Positions 1 to 7,561 of a DNA stretch of 37,999 nt are shown here, in pieces. The number at the start of each line of letters is the position of its first letter. Position 1 is the stretch's first letter. The notes beneath the pieces were generated by a model, which was given only the letters and a program-made list of their open reading frames with translations, was not told the origin of the DNA and made no database searches. The translations under genes were made by a program, and so were the position numbers. This DNA is from Peribacillus folii (lineage in GTDB: Bacteria; Bacillota; Bacilli; Bacillales; DSM-1321). The DNA is taken from the NCBI RefSeq assembly GCF_030271255.1, contig NZ_JASJOM010000021.1, forward strand, positions 1 through 37,999. Reading direction: 5' to 3'.

Positions 1-66
1 GCCGGCTACATTGATGAAGGAAGCGAGCAATATCCGCTACCTATCACACATCAAAGCGCTATATAG
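1..66 (+). CDS. C-terminal tail of an unidentified gene
   Basis: Frame 1 is open from the window edge to a TAG at 64-66 and encodes 21 residues ending in HQSAI. A good rho-independent terminator follows 45 bases later on the same strand, which supports a real gene ending here. The fragment is too short to assign a family. Confidence 0.5.
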   Translation, partial: AGYIDEGSEQYPLPITHQSAI

Positions 67-110
67 CTTAGCCTATTAATTCCGTGCATATATGCCGCAT
101 CCGCGGTACA

Positions 111-150
111 AGCCCTTTATTCCCGATTCTGGGGATGAAGGGCTTTTTTT
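111..150 (+). terminator. Rho-independent terminator of the upstream gene
   Basis: Stem AGCCCTT (111-117) pairs with AAGGGCT (138-144) and is followed by a run of T on the plus strand. It closes the gene ending at 66. Confidence 0.8.
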
Positions 151-155
151 CGGTT

Positions 156-181
156 AAAAAGACAGGCCCTGCGAAAGGGCC
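156..181 (-). terminator. Terminator of the kgu/hxl-like operon
   Basis: On the minus strand GGCCCT pairs with AGGGCC (arms 165-170 and 176-181), followed by five T. It lies just after the hxlB-like stop and faces the plus-strand terminator at 111-150. Confidence 0.75.
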
Positions 182-191
182 CGCCTGATTT

Positions 192-743
192 TCACTCTAT
201 ATTACTATGCTTGGCATAAGTCAGTTCGTGGCTGATGGACTGGGACAATGAATAATCCAGGCATACGGCATCACACAAAACATGTACGCATTGATCAAAT
301 AACGAGCTTAGCGGCTGAACGCTTTTCGTTTCATGCATCAAGCGGTTTTTCGTGGCAGCGGGGATCACCACAACCTCATGAGACACCTTCGCTAACCCGG
401 ATTGGTCATTCGTCGTGATGGCGAACACCTTACAGCCGATTTCCCTGCCTTTCGCGGCGGTCGAAATCACGCCTTTCGTCATGCCGCTCCCGCTGATGGC
501 TATGATCAGGTCGCCTTTGGCAATCGCAGGCGTTATCGTCTCCCCGACCGCATATACGTTCAAGCCTAGATGCATCAATCGCATCGCGAAGGCTTTAGCC
601 ATGAAGCCCGACCTTCCCTCCCCCGTGATAAATATCCTTTGATCCGGCTGTAAACTCTTTACGAGCAAGTCCGTTGCAGCTTCATCCATATTGCGGAATA
701 CTCCGTTCACTTCCGATAAAATAGTGGCGATTTCCGTTTTCAT
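192..743 (-). CDS. hxlB: 6-phospho-3-hexuloisomerase-like SIS protein (PHI)
   Basis: A 183-residue SIS-domain protein. GEGRSG (about residues 42-47) and the SGSGMT segment (about 84-89) are the phosphosugar-binding loops. The QPLSSLFDQ stretch and the KHSNIE C-terminus match the usual PHI pattern. PHI interconverts 3-hexulose 6-phosphate and fructose 6-phosphate in the cytoplasm by moving the carbonyl between C3 and C2. The start overlaps the upstream hxlA-like stop as ATGA, so the two are translationally coupled. It is the last gene of a six-gene minus-strand cluster. The cluster looks like 2-ketogluconate catabolism, so the true substrate may be 2-keto-6-phosphogluconate rather than fructose 6-phosphate; that is inference. 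There is no HxlR-type regulator nearby. Confidence 0.85.
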   Translation of the reverse strand: MKTEIATILSEVNGVFRNMDEAATDLLVKSLQPDQRIFITGEGRSGFMAKAFAMRLMHLGLNVYAVGETITPAIAKGDLIIAISGSGMTKGVISTAAKGREIGCKVFAITTNDQSGLAKVSHEVVVIPAATKNRLMHETKSVQPLSSLFDQCVHVLCDAVCLDYSLSQSISHELTYAKHSNIE

Positions 744-1369
744 AACGAATTCACGTCCTTCTTTATATTGATCGCTTCCTTGAAACGTCTGGCAGCGTGC
801 GCTGGCTGCTTCGCTTTTGTAATCGCCGAGCCGATGATCAGGACATCGAGCCGATCGGCAATCATTGCGGGCAACGAGGTGAGGGTGATTCCTCCAGCAG
901 CCGCCCTCATCGATCCAGCGTGCTGCCTCATGTGGATCAAGGCTTGCCCCCCATTCTCCTGGCTATCCTTGCTTACATGCTCACAGAAAATGGCCTGATC
1001 GTAAATCTGTAATTGTTCAAGCCGGGTATCGGACACATTCAGCAAATCAATCATGATCTGCTTTTTGTATTCACGTGCCTTTTCCAAACATGCTTGGATC
1101 GTTACATCCGATGCCGCACCCATCACCGTTGCTATATCGGCACCGTTTTGAAAGCAAAGCTCCATTTCGTATGCCGCATTATCAATCGTCTTCATGTCAG
1201 CTACGATTTTTTTATCAGGAAAGTGCGCGCTCATTTGTTTGACGCTATTCATGCCGAACTCTTTAATCAAGGAGGTCCCCACTTCAATCCAGTCTATCGA
1301 TGACTCCACGGTACGAGCCATTTCAATGGCTTCGTCCATATTCATCCTGTCCAATGCCAGCTGTATCAT
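740..1369 (-). CDS. hxlA: 3-hexulose-6-phosphate synthase / 3-keto-gulonate-6-P decarboxylase-like enzyme
   Basis: A 209-residue OMP-decarboxylase-superfamily barrel. ADMKTIDNAAYE is the HPS-type metal and phosphosugar motif. The C-terminal AAGGI and IIGSAI segments are phosphate-binding loops. Several stretches look more like KGPDC (UlaD) than HPS: CFQNGAD, the EHVSKDSQ region and the final PAHAARRFKEAI. HPS joins formaldehyde to ribulose 5-phosphate; KGPDC decarboxylates a beta-keto sugar acid phosphate. The ATG at 1369 overlaps the transporter stop by one base (TGATG) and was chosen over a TTG one codon upstream. The stop overlaps the PHI gene. Given the neighbours, a decarboxylase role on a 3-keto-6-phosphogluconate is plausible; the exact activity is not proven by sequence. 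Confidence 0.8.
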   Translation of the reverse strand: MIQLALDRMNMDEAIEMARTVESSIDWIEVGTSLIKEFGMNSVKQMSAHFPDKKIVADMKTIDNAAYEMELCFQNGADIATVMGAASDVTIQACLEKAREYKKQIMIDLLNVSDTRLEQLQIYDQAIFCEHVSKDSQENGGQALIHMRQHAGSMRAAAGGITLTSLPAMIADRLDVLIIGSAITKAKQPAHAARRFKEAINIKKDVNSL

Positions 1370-2658
1370 CAAGACGTGACCACCTCCACGGGTTTGGCTG
1401 CGGTAATTACTGGCTTTTTGACCATCAACGTCAGTATCGCGGAGATCAATAAAGATCCGGCCATGAATACATACGATGCTCCAGGCCCGCCAGTCAAGCC
1501 GTTTAAATATCCGACGAAGTAAGCACCTACAAATGAGCCTAGCGCACCCATGCTATTGATCAGGGCCATTGCCCCTCCAGCGACATTCCTTGGAAGGATT
1601 TCCGGAATGATGGCAAAAAACGGGCCATAAGGGGCATACATCGCACCGCCGGCAATGACCAATAATGCGTAGGAAAGCCAGAAATTTGCGGTTCCGATCA
1701 TGAAGGAGCCAAAAAACGCGATTGCCCCGACGAGCAGCGCTGCCCAGACGAAGGTTTTCCGGTTTAATGTTTTATCCGAGAAGTAGGATAGCGCCAGCAT
1801 CGCAATGACCGCCAACAGATAAGGGCCCGATGAAAGCCAGCCGGTCGCGACAATATCCAGATTCGATGCCTGCTTGATGATGGACGGCAGCCACATGACG
1901 AAGCCATATACCCCGATGCTCCACATGAAGTATTGGATGCTGAGTATGACGACCTGTCTCGACTTGAATGCCTCCCGATAATTTTTCACCGGTTTTAAAG
2001 CGGCCTGTTCTGCTTGAAGCACTGCTTCCATATCTTTTTTCTCCTGGGCGGTCAGCCACTTGGCATCTTTAGGACGATCATTGACGACCTTATACCAGAT
2101 GAATGCCCAAAGCACTGCAGGCAGTCCTTCAATGATGAATAGCCATCTCCAATCGAATGCCTTCAGCAGGTAGCCGGAAAGGATCGACATCCATAAAACG
2201 GTAACGGGATTCCCCAGGATTAAAAAAGTGTTGGCCCGGGAACGTTCTTCTTTTAAAAACCAGTGGCTGAGGAAAACGAGCATAGCAGGCATAACAGCGC
2301 TTTCAACGACCCCGAGCAAGAAGCGGATCGGATACAGCCAGCCCACGCTTGTCGCCATGCCCGTCAAGGTCGCAAGCCCTCCCCATAGGATCAAGCTCCA
2401 GAAAATAAGCTTTTTCGCGCTTTTCTTTTCAGCATAGTGTGCACCTGGCACTTGGAAAAAGAAATACCCAAGGAAAAACAGCGCAGCCAGGAAAGACGAC
2501 ACACCAGCTGTGATGTTAAGGTCCTCTCCCATCCCGCCTGCTACGCCAAAGCCATAATTGGCCCTGTCAAGATAAGCAAGACTATATGTGATGAACACCA
2601 ACGGGATCAATCTCATCCACCTTTTTCGCGAAGCTACCTGCAATTGAGAGGTTTTCAT
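1369..2658 (-). CDS. MFS transporter, anion:cation symporter (ACS) family, KguT-like
   Basis: A 429-residue protein with about 12 hydrophobic segments. YLDRANYGFG in the first helix is typical of the ACS family, which carries hexuronates, aldonates, 2-ketogluconate and related organic anions. A charged central loop (about residues 195-230) splits two six-helix halves. The ATG is preceded by AAGGAG and overlaps the kinase stop as ATGA. The stop overlaps the hxlA-like start. Position after a KguE-like and a KguK-like gene points to import of a sugar acid, most simply 2-ketogluconate. The substrate cannot be read from sequence alone. Confidence 0.85.
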   Translation of the reverse strand: MKTSQLQVASRKRWMRLIPLVFITYSLAYLDRANYGFGVAGGMGEDLNITAGVSSFLAALFFLGYFFFQVPGAHYAEKKSAKKLIFWSLILWGGLATLTGMATSVGWLYPIRFLLGVVESAVMPAMLVFLSHWFLKEERSRANTFLILGNPVTVLWMSILSGYLLKAFDWRWLFIIEGLPAVLWAFIWYKVVNDRPKDAKWLTAQEKKDMEAVLQAEQAALKPVKNYREAFKSRQVVILSIQYFMWSIGVYGFVMWLPSIIKQASNLDIVATGWLSSGPYLLAVIAMLALSYFSDKTLNRKTFVWAALLVGAIAFFGSFMIGTANFWLSYALLVIAGGAMYAPYGPFFAIIPEILPRNVAGGAMALINSMGALGSFVGAYFVGYLNGLTGGPGASYVFMAGSLLISAILTLMVKKPVITAAKPVEVVTS

Positions 2659-3611
2659 GATTGAAGCACTCCTTTTCTCATAAAGTGTTCCAGCTCTGCC
2701 CGATCCGGAAGACCCTCATGATCTCCAGATGACATCACGGCTTTCGCTCCTATCGCATTTCCCCGTACCACCGCTTCTTCATACGATTTCCCTTCCAATA
2801 AGGCGCTTATTACCCCGACGGCAAAGCCATCTCCTGCGCCCACCGTATCTTTGACCTCCGTAACGGCAAAGCCCGCTACATCCTTCCTTTCCTTTTCAGT
2901 TGCCATATAGGCGCCCTCTTCGCCAAGCTTGATCACCACAAGCTTAACCCCTTGATCGAGATAATAACTGGCGATATCCTCCTTCCTGCTGTAGCCTGTA
3001 AGGATTGCGCCTTCCTTGATTCCGGGAAGCAGCCAATCCGCTTCCCTTGCAAACCTATTGACGATATCGATCATTTCCCGTTCACTCGACCACAATGTCG
3101 GCCGGAGATTCGGATCGAATGATACAGTAACTCCCTTTTGTTTCAGATCATTCAAGACCTGCCATGACAACTCCCTGAAACTGCCGGAGATGGCAGCTGG
3201 TATCCCGGTTACATGCAGATGCTGGGTCACCGGAAGCTGCTCCAGCGGAAAATCCTTCAAGGAAATCTTGCTGGCACTCGAATTTCTCCTGTAATATTCA
3301 ACGACCGGATCTCCCTTCTCGACTTTTGATTTCAGCTGAAAGCCTGTTGGATGCTCAGGATCCGTTAATACGTGGGAAACATCCACGTCTTCGTTTGTTA
3401 GCGTTTTCAAAATCATCCGTCCGAACGAATCGGCCCCGACCTTGCTCATCCATGCCGTTTTGATCCCTAACCTTGACAGGCCGATCGCTACATTGACCTC
3501 GGCTCCTGCCACAAACCGCTTATAACGCATGCATTCATCGAGGCTGCCCGGTTCTTCGGCAATGAACATTGCCATTGCCTCTCCCATCGTCAGTACTTTA
3601 AGCTCGTTCAT
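2655..3611 (-). CDS. PfkB-family sugar kinase, 2-ketogluconate/KDG kinase type
   Basis: A 318-residue ribokinase/PfkB kinase. The N-terminal substrate region includes AGAEVNVAIGLSRLG (about 35-49) and SKVGADSFG. FDPNLRPTLW (about 165-174) is typical of 2-keto-3-deoxygluconate and 2-ketogluconate kinases. The catalytic motif DTVGAGDGF sits at 255-263, with D261 the expected base. It should phosphorylate C6 of an imported keto-sugar acid with ATP in the cytoplasm. The start has AGGAGG at good spacing and overlaps the upstream gene by 14 bases. By context I favour 2-ketogluconate kinase (KguK-like). KDG kinase is the main alternative, but no KDPG aldolase is visible nearby. Confidence 0.85.
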   Translation of the reverse strand: MNELKVLTMGEAMAMFIAEEPGSLDECMRYKRFVAGAEVNVAIGLSRLGIKTAWMSKVGADSFGRMILKTLTNEDVDVSHVLTDPEHPTGFQLKSKVEKGDPVVEYYRRNSSASKISLKDFPLEQLPVTQHLHVTGIPAAISGSFRELSWQVLNDLKQKGVTVSFDPNLRPTLWSSEREMIDIVNRFAREADWLLPGIKEGAILTGYSRKEDIASYYLDQGVKLVVIKLGEEGAYMATEKERKDVAGFAVTEVKDTVGAGDGFAVGVISALLEGKSYEEAVVRGNAIGAKAVMSSGDHEGLPDRAELEHFMRKGVLQS

Positions 3612-4368
3612 GGCTGACCTCCTGTTCGATTTTCATGAGTGAAATATACGTCGCTGCATTTTCCAAAGTGATCGGAAATTCAATCGCTACCGGACAATTC
3701 CGGTTAAACTTTTCCAATAATTCATTTACCTCCGGCAGCAGCGGTACTGCCACCGGCTCGGTCACCCACCCCTCATTGACCCGTTTCACTTGCTTCAAAT
3801 GAACATAAGAGACATATTCTGCCAGCTCTCGTGCCGCCAGTAACGGCTCCTCGCCCGTATACAGCCAATTCCCTGTATCAAACGTCATTCCAATCGGCGT
3901 ATCCAACGCTGCGGAACGGCCCAGGAAATCAGTGATTGCCTGTAGATTTCCGCCGCCAGGCGTTTGATCGTTCTCGATGGTGATTGCCAGCCCCTCATTT
4001 GCCCAATTTTCCGATAATAGCTCATTCACGTACCTCATATTGGTTTCCTTGATATGGTAGGATCCCAGAGGCACCTTTAGCAAAACAGCTCCCAGCTCCT
4101 GCGCTTCCCCTATCAATCGCTTGAAACCCCGTTCATTCAATTGGTGATTGGATGCGAACAGGAATTCAGGCGCAGAATAATAAGCGACCAAGTTAAGCTT
4201 CCGGCATAAGGCCCCCAGCTCTTCCAGCGAATCCTCCGCCGTCAGAAGCTCTTTTCTGATTTCGATCCCATCAGCTCCAGCGGCTGCTAAACGTTTTATG
4301 ATTTCAAGATGTCCGAGCGCTTGGAGCCTTTCAGTCGGTATTGCGTTCATGCATACAAATACGTTCAT
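3598..4368 (-). CDS. Sugar phosphate isomerase/epimerase-like TIM barrel, KguE-like
   Basis: A 256-residue protein of the xylose-isomerase-like TIM barrel family (AP_endonuc_2 fold). AGADGIEIRKE near the N-terminus, ENDQTPGGG in the middle, MTFDTGNW and YVHLKQV are candidate metal and substrate ligands at strand ends. It is the first gene after the operator at 4387-4410 and has an AGGAGG site. A KguE-type epimerase of unknown exact role heads the Pseudomonas kguEKTD operon, and the same order of barrel, kinase and ACS transporter is seen here. It may act on the open or cyclic form of the keto acid or assist the C2/C3 shift; this is inference. Confidence 0.75.
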   Translation of the reverse strand: MNVFVCMNAIPTERLQALGHLEIIKRLAAAGADGIEIRKELLTAEDSLEELGALCRKLNLVAYYSAPEFLFASNHQLNERGFKRLIGEAQELGAVLLKVPLGSYHIKETNMRYVNELLSENWANEGLAITIENDQTPGGGNLQAITDFLGRSAALDTPIGMTFDTGNWLYTGEEPLLAARELAEYVSYVHLKQVKRVNEGWVTEPVAVPLLPEVNELLEKFNRNCPVAIEFPITLENAATYISLMKIEQEVSHERA

Positions 4369-4386
4369 ATTCTTCCTCCTGCCCTT

Positions 4387-4410
4387 CGAAATGGTATCGG
4401 TACCATTTCG
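4387..4410. promoter_or_regulatory. LacI-type operator upstream of the catabolic operon
   Basis: A perfect inverted repeat: arm CGAAATGGTA (4387-4396), four-base centre TCGG, arm TACCATTTCG (4401-4410). The core TGGTATCGGTACCA matches the same pattern as the palindrome in front of the regulator gene (5504-5517). It sits 19 bases before the first structural gene and right after the regulator's 3' hairpin. The local LacI protein is the obvious candidate to bind it. Confidence 0.75.
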
Positions 4411-4420
4411 TGAGTTAATA

Positions 4421-4443
4421 AAGTCTTCAACCTTGGAAGACTT
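4421..4443 (-). terminator. Hairpin at the 3' end of the LacI gene
   Basis: Arms AAGTCTTC (4421-4428) and GAAGACTT (4436-4443) form an 8-bp stem that includes part of the regulator's TAA stop. The following minus-strand sequence is only weakly T-rich. It may be a leaky terminator or an RNA stabiliser between regulator and operon. Confidence 0.5.
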
Positions 4444-5479
4444 ATGATTTTGGTATGAATGGCGTCGTTTCCCTTATATTCATTTTGGCTTGATAGGCGA
4501 CTGTCTGGGCTGGAGACACTTGGCCATCAATCCGGCGCAGGATCATTTCCATGGCAGCGACCCCGATTTGATAGGTCGGCTGTTCAATCGTTGATATGCC
4601 CGAATAAACAATCGTGCTCCACTCTGGATTATCAAAGCCCATCATGGCCAAATCTTTCGGAACCGACAATTTCCTTTCTTGTAAAAGCAAAATCAGTTTT
4701 AATAACACCACACTATTTGCCGTCAATATCGCCCTTGATGCTCCTTCCGACTTCTCTAAAAAATGCAGGAGCTTGGTTTCGACATCTTGTAAATCGTCGA
4801 CATTCACTTCATAAACATCATTTGAACTAGGGTGGCTTCTGCTCAGCAGCGTTTGCTGAAACGAGAGCCTCCGTTCATGCCTCGTACTGATCTTGCTTGC
4901 TGGTTCGCTGAAAAACGCGATTCGTTCATAGTTTTGATCGATGAGAAAATGGACCGCCTGTGAAGTGGCCTGAAAATTATCCAATCCCACCGTATCGATT
5001 TCAAGATCAGGCACCTTCCGATCCAGCAGGATGATCGGCGTCTTCTGCTCCTGCAGCTGAATTAACATGTCGTGATTCCCGCCAGTCGTATGAAGGATGA
5101 GACCATCAATGCGATGGGATAAAAGCATTTCGAAATATCCTCTTTCCTTCTCCGGATTATTATCCGAGTTGCAAATCATCAGATTATAGCCATTCTGGCT
5201 GCATATATCTTCAGCCCCCCGAAGGATGGCCGTCGTATAAGGATTATTGATATCCGCGACGATGATGCCAATCAAATAGCTCTTATTGCTTTTCAGCCCT
5301 CTTGCCATGGTGTTCGGGCGGTATTCCATCTGGCTGATCGCCCGTTCGATTTTCTTGCGGGTTTTGTCAGAGAGTTCGTCATACCTGCCGCCTAAATAGC
5401 GGGATACCGATGTCTTTGATACACCTGCTTCCCTAGCGACGTCGTAAATTGTCACTTTTGAGCTTTCTCGTTTATTCAT
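4442..5479 (-). CDS. LacI-family transcriptional regulator of the sugar-acid operon
   Basis: A 345-residue LacI/GalR regulator. The N-terminal helix-turn-helix TIYDVAREAGVSKTSVSRYL (about 8-27) is followed by a hinge and a periplasmic-binding-protein-like effector domain that starts near YLIGIIVADINNPY. The longer open frame reaching 5554 is not used, because a good promoter and a palindromic operator lie inside it. I chose the ATG at 5479, with GGATG upstream. It lies directly upstream of the operon on the same strand. Pseudomonas PtxS, the 2-ketogluconate regulator, is also a LacI protein, which fits the proposed substrate. Autoregulation is likely from the palindrome just after the predicted transcription start. 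Confidence 0.9.
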   Translation of the reverse strand: MNKRESSKVTIYDVAREAGVSKTSVSRYLGGRYDELSDKTRKKIERAISQMEYRPNTMARGLKSNKSYLIGIIVADINNPYTTAILRGAEDICSQNGYNLMICNSDNNPEKERGYFEMLLSHRIDGLILHTTGGNHDMLIQLQEQKTPIILLDRKVPDLEIDTVGLDNFQATSQAVHFLIDQNYERIAFFSEPASKISTRHERRLSFQQTLLSRSHPSSNDVYEVNVDDLQDVETKLLHFLEKSEGASRAILTANSVVLLKLILLLQERKLSVPKDLAMMGFDNPEWSTIVYSGISTIEQPTYQIGVAAMEMILRRIDGQVSPAQTVAYQAKMNIRETTPFIPKS

Positions 5480-5503
5480 TGCATTCATCCATTCGCGAAT
5501 TTT

Positions 5504-5554
5504 TGGAACCGGTTCCATTTTTATAAATAGTAACACATTACCAATCAATGTCAA
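5504..5554 (-). promoter_or_regulatory. Promoter and operator of the LacI gene
   Basis: On the minus strand TTGACA (5549-5554), a 16-base spacer and TACTAT (5527-5532) form a sigma-A promoter. A perfect 14-bp palindrome TGGAACCGGTTCCA (5504-5517) lies just after the expected start of transcription, where a bound repressor would block RNA polymerase. It shares the TGGWAYCGGTWCCA pattern with the operator at 4387-4410. Confidence 0.7.
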
Positions 5555-5559
5555 TCCAT

Positions 5560-5823
5560 ATTTTTCAAACTTTTTTTCTGGACTTTCAAATTCCTATATT
5601 AAAAATATTATTAATGCTGCATAACAGGAACATATTCTATATGGATGATCATGACAATCAGCTGTTTGGGTGCTGCGATCGGAGGATACTTTCATTATTC
5701 CAGTATTACACCTTAGGGCAGATTTAATAGTCGGCGGCTCGCTTGGACTGTAAATCCGTTAACCGATTTTCACCTAGGCGAAGGACAATCCCAGAGCGAT
5801 ACTTTTCGCCTTAACTAACTATC
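5560..5823. other. Intergenic stretch with possible remnant of a small membrane ORF
   Basis: No intact gene is visible. On the plus strand from about 5651 a short frame reads MTISCLGAAIGGYFHYSSITP, then TAG. A +1 shift continues as ADLIVGGSLGL to a TAA near 5753. Together these look like a broken transmembrane peptide, but the match is weak and no ribosome site is clear. Confidence 0.2.
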
Positions 5824-5855
5824 AAGGAGCCATTTTTTTGAAAAAACGGCTCCTT
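5824..5855. terminator. Terminator of argS
   Basis: AAGGAGCC (5824-5831) pairs with GGCTCCTT (5848-5855). The loop-proximal T and A runs also pair, giving a long hairpin 14 bases beyond the argS stop. Confidence 0.7.
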
Positions 5856-5868
5856 TCCTGGAATGATT

Positions 5869-7548
5869 TTACATCTGGCTCGGTGCTGAAATCCCCAATA
5901 ATCGCAGCGCATCCTTCAAGACGATCGCTACGCAGGAAGCAAATGAGAGCTTCATTTGCTTCCACTCATCATCGACCAATACCTTGGTATGTGCATAATA
6001 CTTATTGAAGGCACGTGCCAGCTGCAGGCTGAATTTGGCTATTTGTGATGGATCGGCTTGTTCAAAGGATTTTTGGACAGTGATCGGGAACTGCTCAAGC
6101 AGCTGGATCACGGGCCAGGCATATTCGCCTAGCGCATCAAACTCGATGGCCCGCTCTTCGAATTGCCCCTTTTCAAGCAAGGATGAAATTCTTGCATGGG
6201 TGTATTGCACATACGGGCCCGTTTCGCCCTCGAAATTCATCATTTGCTCCAATGAAAAATCGATATCATTCATCCGATGATTCTTTAGATCATTGAAGAT
6301 CACCGCTCCGACACCAACCTGCTTCGCCACCAGCTCCTTCTGCTTTAGCGCTTGGTTTTTTTCTTCAATGTTCCGTTTCGCCGTTTCGATGGCCTCATCC
6401 AGCACATCCGCGAGCAGTACGACCTTCCCTTTCCGTGTCGACATTTTCTTGCCGTCCTTCAGCATCATGCCAAACGCGACATGCTGTAAGTCACAAGACC
6501 AATCATATCCCATCTTCCCGATCACCTGGAAAAGCTGTTTAAAGTGCAAGGATTGTTCATTTCCGACGACATAAAAGGTTTTCTTGGCATCATACTGTTT
6601 TTTGCGATACAGTGCCGCAGCTAAATCCCGTGTAGCATAAAGCGTCGCCCCGTCCGTCTTCGTGATCAGACAAGGAGGCATATCCTCCAGCTCGACGACA
6701 AATGCGCCCTCCGATTGGGTAAGCAATTTCTTTTCCTTGAGTTGATTGACGACAGCATCCATTTTGTCATTATAAAATGCTTCGCCTGCAAAAGAATCGA
6801 AACGAATGCCCAATACATCATAGATCAAAGCAAATTCCTTCAGCGAAGCATCCCTGAACCACTTCCAGAGGGCGAGCGACTCTTCATCCCCATTTTCAAG
6901 CGCCTTGAAGCTTGCGCGTGCTTGGTCGTTCAATGATTCATCCGTTTCTGCAACAGCATGGAACTTCACATAAATTTTCAATAATTCTTGAATCGGGGAA
7001 GCTTCGATCGCCGCTTTGTCTCCCCAGAGCTTATAGGCAACGATCAATTTGCCGAATTGCGTGCCCCAATCCCCCAAATGATTGATCCGCACGACTTGGT
7101 AGCCATTCTTTTCAGCTAGGTTAGCCAATGCGTTCCCAATCACCGTCGAGCGCAAATGCCCCATCGAAAACGGCTTGGCAATATTCGGCGAGGAATAATC
7201 GATCACGACATTTTCCTTAACAGACTTCATCGATCCATACTGTTCCTTTTCACGTAATATTTCTTGCAGCACATTTTCCGTCACCGATTGCTGATTGACG
7301 AAGATATTGACATACCCCGACACTGCATGCACTTCCCGGATCATTTCATCGCTTAACCTCCCAGCCACTTCTGAAGCGATCGACTGTGGTGACCTTCTCA
7401 ATTTCTTGGCAAGCGTAAAGCATGGAAAAGCCATATCCCCCAACTCTGCCATTTTAGGCTTTTCAATCATTTTTTCGATTTCACTTGCGGTCCATTCATG
7501 GTTTAATGCAGTTGAAAGTAAAGCTGCAATTGATTGATTCATCGACAT
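5869..7548 (-). CDS. argS: Arginyl-tRNA synthetase
   Basis: A 559-residue class I aminoacyl-tRNA synthetase that charges tRNA-Arg with arginine using ATP. Visible parts: N-terminal Add-1 tRNA-binding region; the HIGH-type motif FSMGHLRS (about 127-134) after SSPNIAKP; the KMSTRKG loop (about 370-380); and the C-terminal DALR anticodon-binding domain ending in ALRLLGISAPSQM. The open frame extends upstream to 7650, but those residues (RVVPRESM and so on) are a translation of the T-box leader. The ATG at 7548 follows TTAGGAGGGAAA and is the likely start; an ATG two codons later is also possible. Regulation by uncharged tRNA-Arg is expected. Confidence 0.97.
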   Translation of the reverse strand: MSMNQSIAALLSTALNHEWTASEIEKMIEKPKMAELGDMAFPCFTLAKKLRRSPQSIASEVAGRLSDEMIREVHAVSGYVNIFVNQQSVTENVLQEILREKEQYGSMKSVKENVVIDYSSPNIAKPFSMGHLRSTVIGNALANLAEKNGYQVVRINHLGDWGTQFGKLIVAYKLWGDKAAIEASPIQELLKIYVKFHAVAETDESLNDQARASFKALENGDEESLALWKWFRDASLKEFALIYDVLGIRFDSFAGEAFYNDKMDAVVNQLKEKKLLTQSEGAFVVELEDMPPCLITKTDGATLYATRDLAAALYRKKQYDAKKTFYVVGNEQSLHFKQLFQVIGKMGYDWSCDLQHVAFGMMLKDGKKMSTRKGKVVLLADVLDEAIETAKRNIEEKNQALKQKELVAKQVGVGAVIFNDLKNHRMNDIDFSLEQMMNFEGETGPYVQYTHARISSLLEKGQFEERAIEFDALGEYAWPVIQLLEQFPITVQKSFEQADPSQIAKFSLQLARAFNKYYAHTKVLVDDEWKQMKLSFASCVAIVLKDALRLLGISAPSQM

Positions 7549-7561
7549 TTTCCCTCCTAAA

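Noticed and set aside
192..1369. Simple formaldehyde-detoxifying hxlAB operon
   Set aside because: There is no hxlR and no formaldehyde-related gene. The two genes are the end of a sugar-acid operon under a LacI regulator. This was kept only as the alternative explanation.
5735..5770. tRNA-Tyr-like anticodon arm (GGACTGTAAATCC)
   Set aside because: No acceptor stem, D arm or TTCGA loop can be placed around it.
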